From Sinohyriopsis cumingii (taxonomy: Eukaryota; Mollusca; Bivalvia; Unionida; Unionidae): a stretch of DNA of 64,000 bases. Position numbers and translations under genes: made by a program. The stretch is taken from assembly GCA_028554795.2 (NCBI GenBank), contig CM068842.1:22230590-22294589 (forward strand), given 5' to 3'. The stretch's first letter is position 1, and each line of letters opens with the position of its first letter. The notes beneath the pieces were generated by a model, which worked only from the letters and a program-made list of their open reading frames with translations, searched no databases and had not been told where the DNA came from. Shown piece after piece: positions 1-8,763 of this stretch.

Positions 1-342
1 CGCATTGGCAAAACCAAACGCACTTTCGACAAAGGTTACTTACCTAACTGGACGACCGAACTGTTTCGCGTCACTGGACGAGTGCATGGCCGTCATCCTG
101 CCGTCTATAAATTGGAAGACATGAACGGAGAAGTGCTCAAAGGAACGTTTTATTTGCCCGAGTTACAACGTGTCACCAAAAAAGAAGACGACGTGTACGA
201 CATCGAAAGCATTCTCGAACGCAGAACCCGTAAAGTGGGCAAACGACGTGTCAAAGAAGTCAAAGTACGTTGGAAAGGATATCCACCCAGTTTTTATTCT
301 TGGATCGACGCTTCGCAAGTCATCGACTATAAAAAGAAGTGA
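1..342 (+). CDS. INT: Integrase, C-terminal part with chromodomain (copy A, 5' cut by window)
   Basis: The reading frame is open from base 1 to the TGA at 340-342, and its 113 residues match the C-terminal third of the integrases in copies B and C. An SH3-like stretch (around WTTELFRVTGRV) is followed by a chromodomain containing VYDIE, the VRWKGYPPS strand and a closing W. The family uses this domain to tether integration to modified histones; that role is inferred. One chromodomain residue differs from copy B (Tyr replaces Asp just before SWI). The catalytic core is off-window. The next gene starts 5 bases after the stop. Confidence 0.9.
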   Translation, partial: RIGKTKRTFDKGYLPNWTTELFRVTGRVHGRHPAVYKLEDMNGEVLKGTFYLPELQRVTKKEDDVYDIESILERRTRKVGKRRVKEVKVRWKGYPPSFYSWIDASQVIDYKKK

Positions 343-347
343 CCATC

Positions 348-761
348 ATGCCCTTTCACACAGACGCAGCTACGTCGACCACTCCTCCTTCACCTAGTTC
401 TTCTGTGCAAGATTTACAAAAACAACCCTTGTGGCTGTGGTGTGGAGAACGTGTGCCTAAAACGCAAATCGTCTTTTTCTGCCAAATCTTCGTGGTGTAT
501 TGTGTCATCGGGGCAGCCATTGCCAATTTGAGTTTGCAACAAGGAGACAAACAATTGTGGACCATTTTATTGAGCAGTTGCATCGGTTACCTGCTTCCTA
601 ATCCCTCCCTGAAATTCACCTCGAACGGGAACCCCGGGAACCTTGTGTCCAGTGTCAGTGCCAGTCACCACTTCAACCACAATCAGAACCCCATTTTAGA
701 CGGAGACACGCCTCTGACGTCCACTAACCCCTCGGACAGCCACAGAACTCTGGAATTATGA
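348..761 (+). CDS. Two-pass membrane protein of the Polinton core block (copy A)
   Basis: This gives 137 residues from the ATG at 348. An in-frame GTG nine bases upstream is not a plausible eukaryotic start. A short polar N-terminus with Pro/Ser/Thr leads to CGERVPKTQ, then a hydrophobic segment (about residues 40-60, FFCQIFVVYCVIG), a polar loop, a second hydrophobic segment (LWTILLSSCIGYLLP) and a polar Asn/His/Ser-rich tail. Small two-helix proteins with this layout recur between integrase and penton in animal Polintons, as I recall. The function is unknown; a membrane or virion-associated role is a guess. Its TGA overlaps the next ATG as ATGA. This frame is intact here and in C, broken in B. 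Confidence 0.85.
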   Translation: MPFHTDAATSTTPPSPSSSVQDLQKQPLWLWCGERVPKTQIVFFCQIFVVYCVIGAAIANLSLQQGDKQLWTILLSSCIGYLLPNPSLKFTSNGNPGNLVSSVSASHHFNHNQNPILDGDTPLTSTNPSDSHRTLEL

Positions 762-1423
762 GTCGCCAAAGCCAATTTTACTTAACTTTACCCAGTGACA
801 GTTCCATGGAGGTGTTTCCCAAGAACACGTTGTGCTGTTACACGGCCAAATTACCTCAGGCCATCCAGTTAGATCACGAAGCCCATTGGGAAGTGGCTTT
901 AGTAGAAATGATTCACCCGACCCAAGTCCTCAATGTCCTTCCCAATCAAAATTTTTTTGATGTGGAAGTTCATGACGAGCAAATGCAACAGTGGATGGAT
1001 AGCAATGTCAAATATGACAAGAAAACCCGTACACAAAATCAAAAGTACACCACCTATCACTTGTTCATTCCCCCAGGCTATTATTTTAGTGGTCAACATT
1101 TGGTCAGCACCATAGCCTCCAGGTTTAATGTCGTGTTTCTGAAAGCTTTGGAGCATGTCAACAAAAGTGTCACCATGGAGTACCACAAAGCAGCTCGTCG
1201 CTTCTTGATGAAATTTGAACGAAGTAAAATCATGTCCATTTTATTTTGTCCTGAATTGTTTGACATGTTGGGCGGAGACATGGACATGAGAAAGACCATG
1301 CTCAAGAAAAACGAATTACCCATCGTTTACGACAACGAGTCTTTTAGCAAGTTATTTCGTGCCCCGGTAGAACTGAACCAAGGACTGAATTTGATGTTCG
1401 TGTACTTCAATGTGGTGGAGTAA
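758..1423 (+). pseudogene. mCP: Penton-like minor capsid protein, C-terminus deleted (copy A)
   Basis: The first 220 or so residues match the 307-residue minor capsid protein of copy B and the 310-residue one of copy C. They begin with the family signature (FYLTLPSDSSMEVFP) and continue through WEVALVEMIHP, both typical of the Polinton single-jelly-roll penton. After FNVVE the frame runs into a TAA at 1421-1423, because the gene is joined by deletion to the middle of the major capsid gene. About 85 C-terminal residues, the small basic protein and the first half of the capsid gene are missing. Start and stop overlap with the preceding gene is ATGA. It is probably non-functional as a penton. 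Confidence 0.88.
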
Positions 1424-1997
1424 AACGTTGAGCAGAACGACCGCCAAGTATCCCATACGACGCGTGGAAGTGAAAACCTTCACCATTCCCAAGGGACAGC
1501 GATCCATGATCGAAGATCATCTGTTCCAAGGACAGTTACCCAAACGTTTGATCGTTGGTATCGTCGAGAATACAGCCTTCAACGGAGCTGCCGAAAAAAA
1601 TCCTTTCTACTTTCAACACTTTGGCGTGTCCAAAATCGAAGTCAGTCGCGATGGCAAAACCTTGTGTACCCGACCTTTCGAACCTGACTTTACCAAGAAG
1701 AATTACTTGAGATCGTACTTGTCCCTGTACGAAGCCACCGGACAGTTAGGAACCAATACCAGTCACGGTATTACGTACGAGGATTATTCAGGAGGCTACG
1801 CTTTGTGGGCTTTCGATTTCACTCCAGACCAAGGCAGCGACGAGGGACATTTCCACCCTATAAAATCCGGCCAGATTCGTGTGGAAATTCAGTTTAAAGA
1901 CCGAGACCCTGATGAAACGGTGAACGTCATCCTGTATGCAGAATTCGATAATACCATAGAAATCAACAGTTTGAGAGAAGTCATCCTAGATTACTAG
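1424..1997 (+). pseudogene. MCP: Major capsid protein, C-terminal fragment (copy A)
   Basis: From about 1428 the sequence is homologous to the last 190 residues of the major capsid protein (SRTTAKYPIRRV to LREVILDY), with the frame open to the TAG at 1995-1997. It has no start codon of its own. The upstream half was lost in the deletion that also truncated the penton gene. ACGT is shared by both parental sites at the junction (around 1426-1430), which fits microhomology-mediated joining. Unlike copy B, the final 35 residues are in frame here. Confidence 0.9.
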
Positions 1998-2002
1998 AAA
2001 CC

Positions 2003-2089
2003 ATGGAAGACTGTTATCCCTCTTTACCTAGTGGAGAAACTTTTAGTGTTGGATTATTGTTAAAAAATGTTAGAGTTGTTGTTGTTTAG
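2003..2089 (+). pseudogene. Remnant of the acidic MED-family gene (copy A)
   Basis: The ATG at 2003 and the next 12 codons (MEDCYPSLPSGET) match the start of the gene following the capsid gene in B and C. A deletion then joins it to the repeat region that lies 3' of the protease in copy B, and a stop follows at about 2089. The rest of this gene and the entire protease are absent from copy A. Confidence 0.8.
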
Positions 2090-2245
2090 TGTTAAGTGAT
2101 TTTTGAATAAAAAATGTTGTGTTTTGAAAAAATTGTTTGATGTTATATTGTTGGATTATTGTTAAAAATGTTAGAGTTGTTGTTTAGTGTTAAGTGATTT
2201 TTGAATAAAAAATGTTGTGTTTTGAAAAAAATGCCTTTGTCTTTT
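2045..2245 (+). repeat. Two tandem ~103-bp units with poly(A) signals, 3' of the core gene block
   Basis: Two near-identical units begin with GTTGGATTATTGTTAAAAA at about 2048 and 2151. Each contains TTTTTGAATAAAAAATG, so each carries an AATAAA signal on the + strand. Copy B has a shortened version at about 30365-30500 and copy C at about 42370-42515. In B the block lies directly 3' of the protease, so it plausibly supplies the poly(A) site for the core block. The stretch up to the next promoter module (to 2334) shows no other gene. Confidence 0.7.
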
Positions 2246-2334
2246 GTTTAGCTATAAGAATGTTGGATTGATGCTCTTTCATTTCTTACTATCCCTCTCA
2301 TGACACTCATTGAACGTTGCGACTCGAAAACCGT

Positions 2335-2376
2335 GGGGATGTTTTCCTTCACGTCCGCGCTTTGACTTTAAGAACC
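2335..2376 (+). promoter_or_regulatory. Shared accessory promoter module, before accessory gene 1 (copy A)
   Basis: GGGGATGTTTTCC is followed by TTCACGTCCGCGCTTT and a weak TATA-like run (ACTTTAAGAAC), about 50-60 bases before the ATG at 2427. The same block stands before each of the three accessory genes in all three copies, while the sequence around it varies. That conservation argues for a promoter rather than chance. Confidence 0.7.
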
Positions 2377-2426
2377 GGAGTTGTTTCCAGTCTAACCATC
2401 CATTGTCGACTCATCCTCCTACGAAG

Positions 2427-2783
2427 ATGTGCTCCAAACTAGCTAAGCTCAACGAAGCCTACGTGAATTTGCATAGGGTCAGACACAGTCTGATACCGAA
2501 GCCAGAAGAAATAGAGAATGTGAGAATGTTAAAAATCACTGAAGACCTGATAGAAGAGCTCTTCAGAGAAGAAATGAACAGGGAAAAAGAAGAATGGACA
2601 GAGAAGTACAGACTTCAGAGACAGCAGCAACAACAACAACAAGAGCAGCAGCAGCAACCTGAAGCTGACAGAGGCTTTGTCGATTGTCGTATCGACACCA
2701 AAGAGTTCTTCTTCTCTTTCCGAAGAAGCAGACCTATCGCCAGAAAGTCTATCCTCAGAGGACATCGCATTCTTAGAAACTAA
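2427..2783 (+). CDS. Accessory protein 1, coiled-coil with polyglutamine (copy A)
   Basis: A 118-residue protein starting at MCSKLAK. The frame is open further upstream, but the ATG at 2310 would lie 5' of the promoter module, so 2427 is preferred. The N-terminal 75 residues form a charged helix (EEIENVRMLKITEDLIEELF, then EEMNREKEEW), followed by a polyQ run broken by one Glu and a basic C-terminus (FRRSRPIARKS, then RGHRILRN). B and C have the same protein with different Q counts. I know no family. The + strand frame shifted by one is also open over the 3' third. A histone-type 3' signal lies 28 bases after the stop. Confidence 0.75.
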   Translation: MCSKLAKLNEAYVNLHRVRHSLIPKPEEIENVRMLKITEDLIEELFREEMNREKEEWTEKYRLQRQQQQQQQEQQQQPEADRGFVDCRIDTKEFFFSFRRSRPIARKSILRGHRILRN

Positions 2784-2810
2784 AAAGAATGCCATAGCAA
2801 ACAAAAAAAC

Positions 2811-2826
2811 AGCCCTTTTCAGGGCT
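2811..2826 (+). terminator. Histone-type 3' stem-loop after accessory gene 1 (copy A)
   Basis: AGCCCTTTTCAGGGCT forms a 6-bp stem with a UUUC tetraloop. It fits the metazoan replication-dependent histone mRNA consensus (GGYYYUUHUHARRRCC) except that the outermost G-C pair is A-U, a compensated change. ACCCA follows, as in histone genes. A purine-rich element TAGAAAAGAAATAA starts 11 nt downstream, at the place and with the composition expected of the histone downstream element that pairs with U7 snRNA. By analogy SLBP and U7 snRNP would generate a non-polyadenylated 3' end here. This is inference from sequence only. Confidence 0.8.
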
Positions 2827-3188
2827 ACCCAATACTCTAGAAAAGAAATAACAATCGATTTGCCAATGTGTGTAGGTAGAGTAGTGTGAAAATAAACACT
2901 AACTCCTTTTTTAAAAAATTGTGAGGGTATGTGTTTGTGTGTTTGTGTTTGTAAGTGGTTAAGTAAGTTGGTATGGATAGTAGATTAAAATGATGTCTTT
3001 TTTTGGTGTTTGAGGTGTAAATTTGGGGTTAGATTGGATTGCTTTGCGTATGTGGATAGTCTATTGAAGTGATTTATAAAAAAAATTTAAAATAGTGATG
3101 GGTAGCATAAAAAGTGAGTGAGTGTTTCTTTTAGGTCCGCGCGTTGTTTTTTGGTCATGATGTAGGTAAGATCAATTTTATGTTTTTA

Positions 3189-3229
3189 GGGGATGTTTTC
3201 CTTCACGTCCGCGCTTTCACTATAAATTG
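3189..3229 (+). promoter_or_regulatory. Shared accessory promoter module, before accessory gene 2 (copy A)
   Basis: GGGGATGTTTTCC, TTCACGTCCGCGCTTT and CACTATAAATTG stand in order, with a good TATA box about 55 bases before the ATG at 3279. A second, shorter match (TTTTAGGTCCGCGCGTTG) lies at about 3132-3150, separated by a conserved spacer with GGTCATGATGTAGG. The stretch 2850-3188 otherwise holds only T/G-rich sequence and no gene. Confidence 0.75.
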
Positions 3230-3278
3230 AAACTCGTTCGGCAGTCCAGCTACCCTTGTTGATTGATCAACACCAAAA

Positions 3279-3656
3279 ATGAACACGAGACTGGAGAAAC
3301 TGTTGGAACTTCATGTGCATCTTGAATATGCCAGGCGCATATTAAATGAACTGGCCGCGGAAGCCATTGTGGAGGAGGGAAGGATAAGAGAGGAGGAGGA
3401 AAGAAGAAACAAAGAAGAGGAGGAGAGAAGATATAAAGAAGAAGAGGAAAGAAGATACAAAGAGGAGGAAAGAAGATACAAAGAAGAGGAGGAGGAGGAA
3501 AAGGAGATAAGAAGAAGAAATTTCAGAATCCCAGAGAGCGAAAATTGGGATTCTGAAGCGACATATCCTGCCTCTGCTCTCTCCCCCAAAAAGGTAAAAA
3601 GTAACTGGGGGACAAGATGTGTATGTGGCGCCAGGCCTGGAAGGTGCCACCATTAA
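3279..3656 (+). CDS. Accessory protein 2, Glu-rich coiled coil with Cys/Gly tail (copy A)
   Basis: A 125-residue protein. A conserved N-terminal amphipathic helix (LEKLLELHVHLEYARRILNE) leads into a low-complexity repeat of EEERRYKEE type (residues 37-75), then a conserved PESENWDSEA-type segment and a C-terminus RCVCGARPGRCHH. Only the two ends are conserved between copies A, B and C; the middle differs in length and sequence. The Cys/His tail (two CxC-like cysteines plus Cys-His-His) could bind zinc, but no known fold is recognised. It has its own promoter module and its own histone-type 3' signal. Confidence 0.8.
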   Translation: MNTRLEKLLELHVHLEYARRILNELAAEAIVEEGRIREEEERRNKEEEERRYKEEEERRYKEEERRYKEEEEEEKEIRRRNFRIPESENWDSEATYPASALSPKKVKSNWGTRCVCGARPGRCHH

Positions 3657-3685
3657 CCAGGTGTCCATGAAGTTCCAAAAAAGAC

Positions 3686-3701
3686 AGCCCTTTTCAGGGC
3701 T
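3686..3701 (+). terminator. Histone-type 3' stem-loop after accessory gene 2 (copy A)
   Basis: AGCCCTTTTCAGGGCT lies 30 bases after the stop codon, followed by TACCCA and, 11 nt on, TAGAAAAGAAATAAC. The downstream 50 bases are nearly identical to those after accessory gene 1. Confidence 0.8.
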
Positions 3702-3809
3702 ACCCAATACTCTAGAAAAGAAATAACGATCGATTTGCCAATGTGTGTAGGTAGAGTAGTGTGATTATAAACACTAACTCTTTTTTAAGATAGTGTGAGG
3801 GCATGTGTT

Positions 3810-4057
3810 TGTGTGTTGGTGCTTGTAAGAGCTAAGGTATGTTTGTGGGAATAGTAGATTATAGGTTTCTTTATTGTTTCTTAGCGTAGGTGAAGAGTAT
3901 AGTTAGGGTTCTGTAAGCGCTCACGTACGATTGTGTGGATAGTAGATTATGGATTTTGTTAATTGTTTCTTAGCGTATGTGGAGAGTATAGTTTGGGTTT
4001 TTATTATATGAAATGAGAAAGTATAGTTTGGGTTTTATTATATGAAATGAAAAAGTA
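3810..4057 (+). repeat. Degenerate copies of the ~89-bp accessory-spacer repeat (copy A)
   Basis: Two or three diverged units contain CTCACGTACGATTGTGTGG, then ATAGTAGATTATGG and TTGTTTCTTAGCGTATG. A shorter duplication of TATAGTTTGGGTTTTATTAT follows at about 3990-4045. Copy B has five clean units at 32082-32495. No gene lies here. Confidence 0.65.
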
Positions 4058-4098
4058 GGGGGATGTTTTCCTTCACGTCCGCGCTTTTCGTATAAGAA
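4058..4098 (+). promoter_or_regulatory. Shared accessory promoter module, before accessory gene 3 (copy A)
   Basis: GGGGGATGTTTTCC, TTCACGTCCGCGCTTTTCG and TATAAGAACCC stand about 50 bases before the ATG at 4148. Confidence 0.75.
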
Positions 4099-4147
4099 CC
4101 CACAGTATTCGTCGTTCAAACCATTCTGCAAAGAATAAAAAAAGAAG

Positions 4148-4507
4148 ATGGCTTCTAACCAAATGGACAAAATGGAAAAATTGCAAAACGTCCTCGACAA
4201 TTTAGGAATGATAGAGCAAATGTTGGTTAACCTAAACAAGGATCACTATTCTTATAGTCCCCATCGAGTGAAGATGGAGATAAACAATTTACGAAAAATG
4301 AAGGTAATCATCAGTGATCTGTTGAAAGAAATAAAGGAGGAGAAGGAGGATGAAGAGGAAAGGATAAGGATGAGAGCATGGAATGAAAAAATTGAAAAAG
4401 AAGAAGAAAATGAAAAGAGGAAGAAAGAAGAGGAGGAAGAGAAGAAGAAAGAAGAGCAGGAGAAAAAAAGAAAGAAAAGAAGAGAAAGAGTGTTGGAGAT
4501 AAAATAA
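4148..4507 (+). pseudogene. Accessory protein 3, Lys/Glu coiled coil, C-terminus frameshifted (copy A)
   Basis: The 119-residue frame begins MASNQMDKMEKLQ and shares a conserved first 60 residues with B and C, including DHYSYSPHRVKMEINNLRK. A long Glu/Lys coiled coil follows. Within the A-run at about 4462-4469 copy A has seven A where B has eight, so its last residues (RERVLEIK) are out of frame. The basic C-terminus seen in B and C, which ends in two Trp-spaced Arg clusters, is lost. Function unknown. The lesion is a homopolymer indel and could be a sequencing error. Confidence 0.75.
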
Positions 4508-4554
4508 GAACTTGGTGGAGAAAAAGAAGAAACTAGAAGCAGAAGAAGAAGAAG

Positions 4555-4882
4555 AAAACCCAAAGGCCCTTTTCAGGGCCAGCCATATTTCTCGAAAAGA
4601 GATAGCCTTTCCATTGCCTACCCCTTTTTTTAAATTTAAATTTAAATTTAAATTTAAATTTTAAAAAAATTTAAAAAAAAAAAAAATCCCAAAAGCCCAA
4701 ACTCTATTCCCCCTGTTAATTTCCCTTGTCCCTAGACAGACCCAAACTCTATGTTAAATTCCCATTGTCCCTAAAGTGACCCACGATTTCTCTCCATGTT
4801 AAATTTCCATTGTCCCTAATCTGACCCAGGGGTCTTTTTAATGCTAAGTCCCATTGTCCCTAATGTGCCCCACTTTACTACT
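4555..4882 (-). repeat. Right terminal inverted repeat of copy A
   Basis: It starts at the histone-type stem-loop and includes an AT-rich block (repeated AAATTT) and about four tandem units of roughly 50 bp with the core TTGTCCCTA. It ends CACTTTACTACT at 4882. Its layout equals the TIRs of B and C, but the core motif differs (B: TTGAGGCTA; C outer units: TTGTCGCTA). The partner repeat is off-window. Confidence 0.85.
4565..4580 (+). terminator. Histone-type 3' stem-loop inside the right TIR (copy A)
   Basis: GGCCCTTTTCAGGGCC is a perfect consensus stem-loop. It is preceded by CCAAA, as in canonical histone genes, and followed 13 nt later by GAAAAGAGATAG. It serves the outward-transcribed accessory gene 3. 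Confidence 0.85.
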
Positions 4883-5578
4883 CCCACCTCCACTGATTGT
4901 GCTTGCCGGCGCTTATAAAAGTTGTTAGGACCAGCAGAGTACAAAGGGCCGGGGGTGGAGTGGACGGTTGCCCAGGGCGCCCAATTTCTTGAGGCGCCAA
5001 TATCATTATTGCCACAGGTCTTGGAGTTCCAAATGCACTTTGTGTCATCATCGTCGCCTTTGGCGCAAATGACCCTTATTACGCCAGTGGTCACAACTAA
5101 TGTTGTTACAAGTTCTACTGCAACCAGTACTACTTCTACTACATCTACTACTACTGCTAATACTGCTAGTACAACTGCAGTAACTTAATTGTCAATTGCT
5201 CGCTCGATATATCGCATACAGAAACTCCCATCATGCCCTGCGATGAGTACTTTGTGAGCTAAAAAATATAAACGTAAACCGCATTGCCTTACTGACATGT
5301 ATTTCATCTTTCGTTGAAGAAATTTCACACGACACCGTTCATGTCTCTACGAAATTTTGTCTTCTGTACTGCCAAAAATTAAAAAACCCAGCATGCTTCA
5401 TTTTCTAAATCGGACTAGCTTTGTGGTCAAAAAGGGTGAAATAGCTGACGAAGTGTCAAAAATATGATTTCTTTCAGCATAGTAGGGCATGGAGACCCAA
5501 CCGCTCTCTTAAAGTGGTGATATTTTATATAATCAGCCAGCGAATCCAGTTCTAACAAGGTGTTCTTAACTTTGGATG

Positions 5579-5610
<32 letters not shown>

Positions 5611-5780
5611 AAGAGTTAGCTATATTTAATAAGCCTCGACCCAGGAACACATTCGACATTTAACACAAACAGAATTTTTTGTTAGTACCGGATATGTTTC
5701 ATTTTGTGGGGTTTTGGAGTGGGTGGATTGGTTTGTACCCAGAATGAAATATATCCAATAGCCTATGAAATATAATATTA

Positions 5781-5832
<52 letters not shown>

Positions 5833-7407
5833 CATACAGGTAGTTACAATAGCAAACATGTGCGTGAGGACGGACGGACGGACAACATGCTAATTTATAG
5901 ACATTTTTAGTGTATTTTGGTGTATGACCATTAGATATAAAAAGTCCCAAAGATTGTTAAAAAATATAAAACAAGCAATTAAAAATTGTTTTTTAATATT
6001 TTCTGGCTAAGTGTTTGTTATTATGTGCTTCTAAGTTAATAGTTTCTGCACTACTAAAACTTATGGAATCACAGACAAAAACCAAACACAGACAAATACC
6101 AATCACAGACAAACACCAATTAAAAACACCAAAACAGTAAGTTCCGTTCTCTTTACCAGCGGTGGCACAATACACATTTGAGAAAAATGCAAACTTCTGA
6201 AAATCGTTTGTGGTTATTGACGATCTAATATAACTGAAGAAATGTTTATCTTACTTTACGAAAATTGATTTTTGACGATCGATGCGTGACAAAATTACCA
6301 TGAACCTCACCACCACCACCCAAGGACAATTCTTGCACTTTGGAGTAACTGAAAGAACTTAAAGTATTTTAAACCTTGATAAATTAGTAAAAATCTGTTT
6401 TTGTTATTCCATCGTGGCTAAGTGGTGCCAAAGTTACGCCATTAGCGAGCGTAGTCAGGCATTAAATAAGTCACGAAAGAAGACATGAAATAAAAGCTCA
6501 GGTTAATTCAAACTAAACGATAATTAGTTATTTTCAACAATTGGTTACACACTAGATAACGTAGGGAGAATTACTGCAGATGGTAGATAAGTGACAAAAA
6601 GGTCCAAGGACTATATTGATCCTTCTATGTAAATATTTGCTTTTGAACATTTATTTATTGGGCATCGTTTCAAGGTCGTCTGTTAATTTATCTGTATTTG
6701 AAAAGAAGGAATAGGTCACAGAATGTGAACAACGTCTTTAATAATCTGGTTTGCCTAGTTCATCTATCAACACTTTTAGACCGGCTAGAAGCAAAGACGT
6801 CGAAACTGGGAACAAAGTGGCAGCGAAATTTTGTCTCTGTGTCTCATAACTATATTAACTAATGGATGTCCCTCTCATTTTACGGACTGTACAATGGCAT
6901 CGAATGAGACCGAAAATACAAAAAAATCCATTACTGCCAATGTTCAACTCCCCCCCCCCCAAAAAAAAAGAAAGTAATATTTTCACGATGTTCGCAATAC
7001 TTATGCTCTTAGAATATTCGCAGTACTTTTCCGAATCTTCGCAATACTTTTGTAAATATTCATAAGGGATCATTGCGAATTTTCGCAATACATTTAGAAA
7101 ATATTTTCCCGGTAATTTTGAGAATCTTCGCAAATATTTGTGTCATAGTGTTTACTATGCATATCTTTATGCATTTATTTACACATGTATGTCGGTTTGT
7201 TTCTGTTTATGTGCATAGCTGTCTCGGTACATGTCTGGTAATCTATTTCTATGTATCGCTGTACTTAAATATGTGGTAATTGTAGTGATTAGGTGCATTA
7301 AGTCCATTAGAAAATCGTATATAATCATAAAATGATCGTATAATACTCAAGCACACACACACACATACATGCATGCACACATACATACATACATACATAC
7401 ATACATA
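4883..7407. other. Host intergenic DNA, no gene seen
   Basis: AT-rich sequence with microsatellites: (GT)n at 5580-5608, (CT)n at 5786-5827 and (CATA)n at 7381-7406. The interval 6230-6720 is a diverged paralogue of 14030-14510. Short open frames here are low-complexity or lack any recognisable domain. Confidence 0.7.
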
Positions 7408-7570
7408 GCGCTCCTGTTGCCTAAGTGCTTAGAGTGTCCGCCTGGGATGCGGGATGTCGCGGGTTGAACCCCGGCCGAGTAACCGCATTCTAGGGGAATA
7501 AACTAATCCAGATGACGTTTTTTACTAGTGTATTGTGGATTCTCACATATTTCCCAAACACTTGCCTAAA
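7408..7570 (+). mobile_element. tRNA-derived SINE
   Basis: The head resembles a tRNA gene with A-box-like (TTGCCTAAGTGCTTAGAG) and B-box-like (GGGTTGAACCC, 7461-7471) pol III promoter elements about 30 bases apart, followed by a non-tRNA body. It lies next to a (CATA)n run. It would not fold as a complete tRNA, so it is read as a SINE rather than a tRNA gene. Confidence 0.6.
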
Positions 7571-8594
7571 AAAAAAGAAATTGACCTAGATCTAAAAACT
7601 TGAAATTCCTGCAGGTTTAGCTAATCTATCACAGAGGAGCACTTGAGCTGGAGGATTCTCAGTTGACGATACATAGAACTGTTACCAGTTATCGGTCGGT
7701 TGCTCGTGAACTGAATGTCTTCTATTTCTGGTTTTCAAAAATTTCCCCCTTTTACGTCCGTCCAGCCGGGCTCGCCATTGTAGACCAGGTGATTGAATAA
7801 TATGATTCATTCACTAGTTAATATAAATGTATTCGCTGACGTAGGGAAGTAGCAATTAAACCTACAACATATAAATCATACAAGTACAAATACAAGGAAG
7901 AAAAGAAAGTACCAAAACAAAAATAGTATTGGACGACTTGATGGAAACAATGGTGGCCAAAGAAGAAGTAGAACTATCCCACATGGCCTTTCAGGGAAAC
8001 TCACTTGCCTAGAAAATATACTGTTTCGCTATTGCCAAAACGTTGTATGCGTGCGCGTCCGAGCGTGTGTGTGGTTGAACGCATATGAAGTGTTTAAGAA
8101 TATGTCTACCAAACCTAACACGATCACAATTTAGTCAAATATCGTCTTGATATAACTACTGAAAACGGCGTGCTTGTACACTGTAAACACGTACGAGCTG
8201 TGTAACAGGTCAATCATGAAGTATCTGAGCTAAGCCCAGTTTGATGTTAAATGTCGGAAAAGTAAAGTAGAAGTCAATGTTCCTCTACAGTTAAGCTGAA
8301 TAAAAACAAAATACACATTTCTTTCGGTCATTTTGTTATAAAGATACGTGAGGAGAGTATTACATATATTTAAGACTGATACATTGTAACACCAGCCTGT
8401 CATTCTTCGCCTTCTTATTATAAAATCTTGAGGATAATATGATCTACATGTGTTTTCATGTTTATTTGGATATCATAGATGTTGGTGTAACTTGGTGCTG
8501 GAAAACTTTAGATATTATAGATCACCGTCTGGGGGTTAGTTCAAGTGGGTTAGAAAATATTAAATCTTTGCATTTAGATATCAGTGGTATAAAC
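7571..8594. other. Host intergenic DNA, no gene seen
   Basis: No open frame with recognisable content. It contains GT-rich and A-rich stretches only. Confidence 0.6.
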
Positions 8595-8763
8595 TATGGT
8601 CCTCCAATGTGGGTATGTGAGAAAGCTTGCCAGTAGCTTCTCGATGGTCGATGGTTCTTTCCGAGTTTTTCCTGGGTTCTTCCTCCACCATTAAAACTGG
8701 CCGCCATGTATAGCCTATCGTGTGCTGAAAAATGGCGTTAAACCCTACAACAACAACAACAAG
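8595..8763 (+). mobile_element. SINE 3' body with mollusc-like conserved domain
   Basis: The segment CCGAGTTTTTCCTGGGTTC, a TCCTCCACCATTAAAACTGG stretch, GCCGCCATG and TGGCGTTAAACC, ending in (ACA)n, resembles the conserved 3' domain of SINEs I recall from bivalve genomes. The 5' tRNA head is not clear. The family call rests on memory of such repeats, not on a search. Confidence 0.5.

Larger units (their letters stand above)
1..4882 (+). mobile_element. Maverick/Polinton copy A, right-hand part
   Basis: The window opens inside the integrase gene of a Maverick/Polinton. The copy then runs through a two-pass membrane protein, a truncated penton-like protein fused by deletion to the tail of the major capsid gene, and three accessory genes. 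It ends in a repeat array whose last bases (CACTTTACTACT, ending at 4882) correspond to the termini of copies B and C (TTCACTACT). Compared with B it lacks about 1.4 kb between penton and capsid and about 1.1 kb covering the acidic protein and protease. The left terminus is outside the window, so no target-site duplication can be checked; the right flank is CCCACC. Confidence 0.93.

Noticed and set aside
170..397. Alternative frame over the chromodomain (170-397, 26019-26249)
   Set aside because: A shadow of the integrase end; it becomes attached to the integrase in copy C only because of a frameshift.
3311..3707. Leu/Ser- and Phe-rich open frames antisense to accessory gene 2
   Set aside because: They are mirror images of the GAA/GAG repeats of the sense gene and share its ends; no domain of their own. 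The same holds at 4252-4563, 32865-33137, 39821-40191 and 17002-17402.
4922..5188. 88-residue frame just right of copy A
   Set aside because: The C-terminal half is a Thr/Ser low-complexity run from an ACT repeat; no family signature, though the preceding TATAAAAG is noted.
7408..7483. tRNA gene
   Set aside because: A and B boxes are present but the cloverleaf does not close and a non-tRNA body follows; a SINE head is more likely. Same for 60833-60900.
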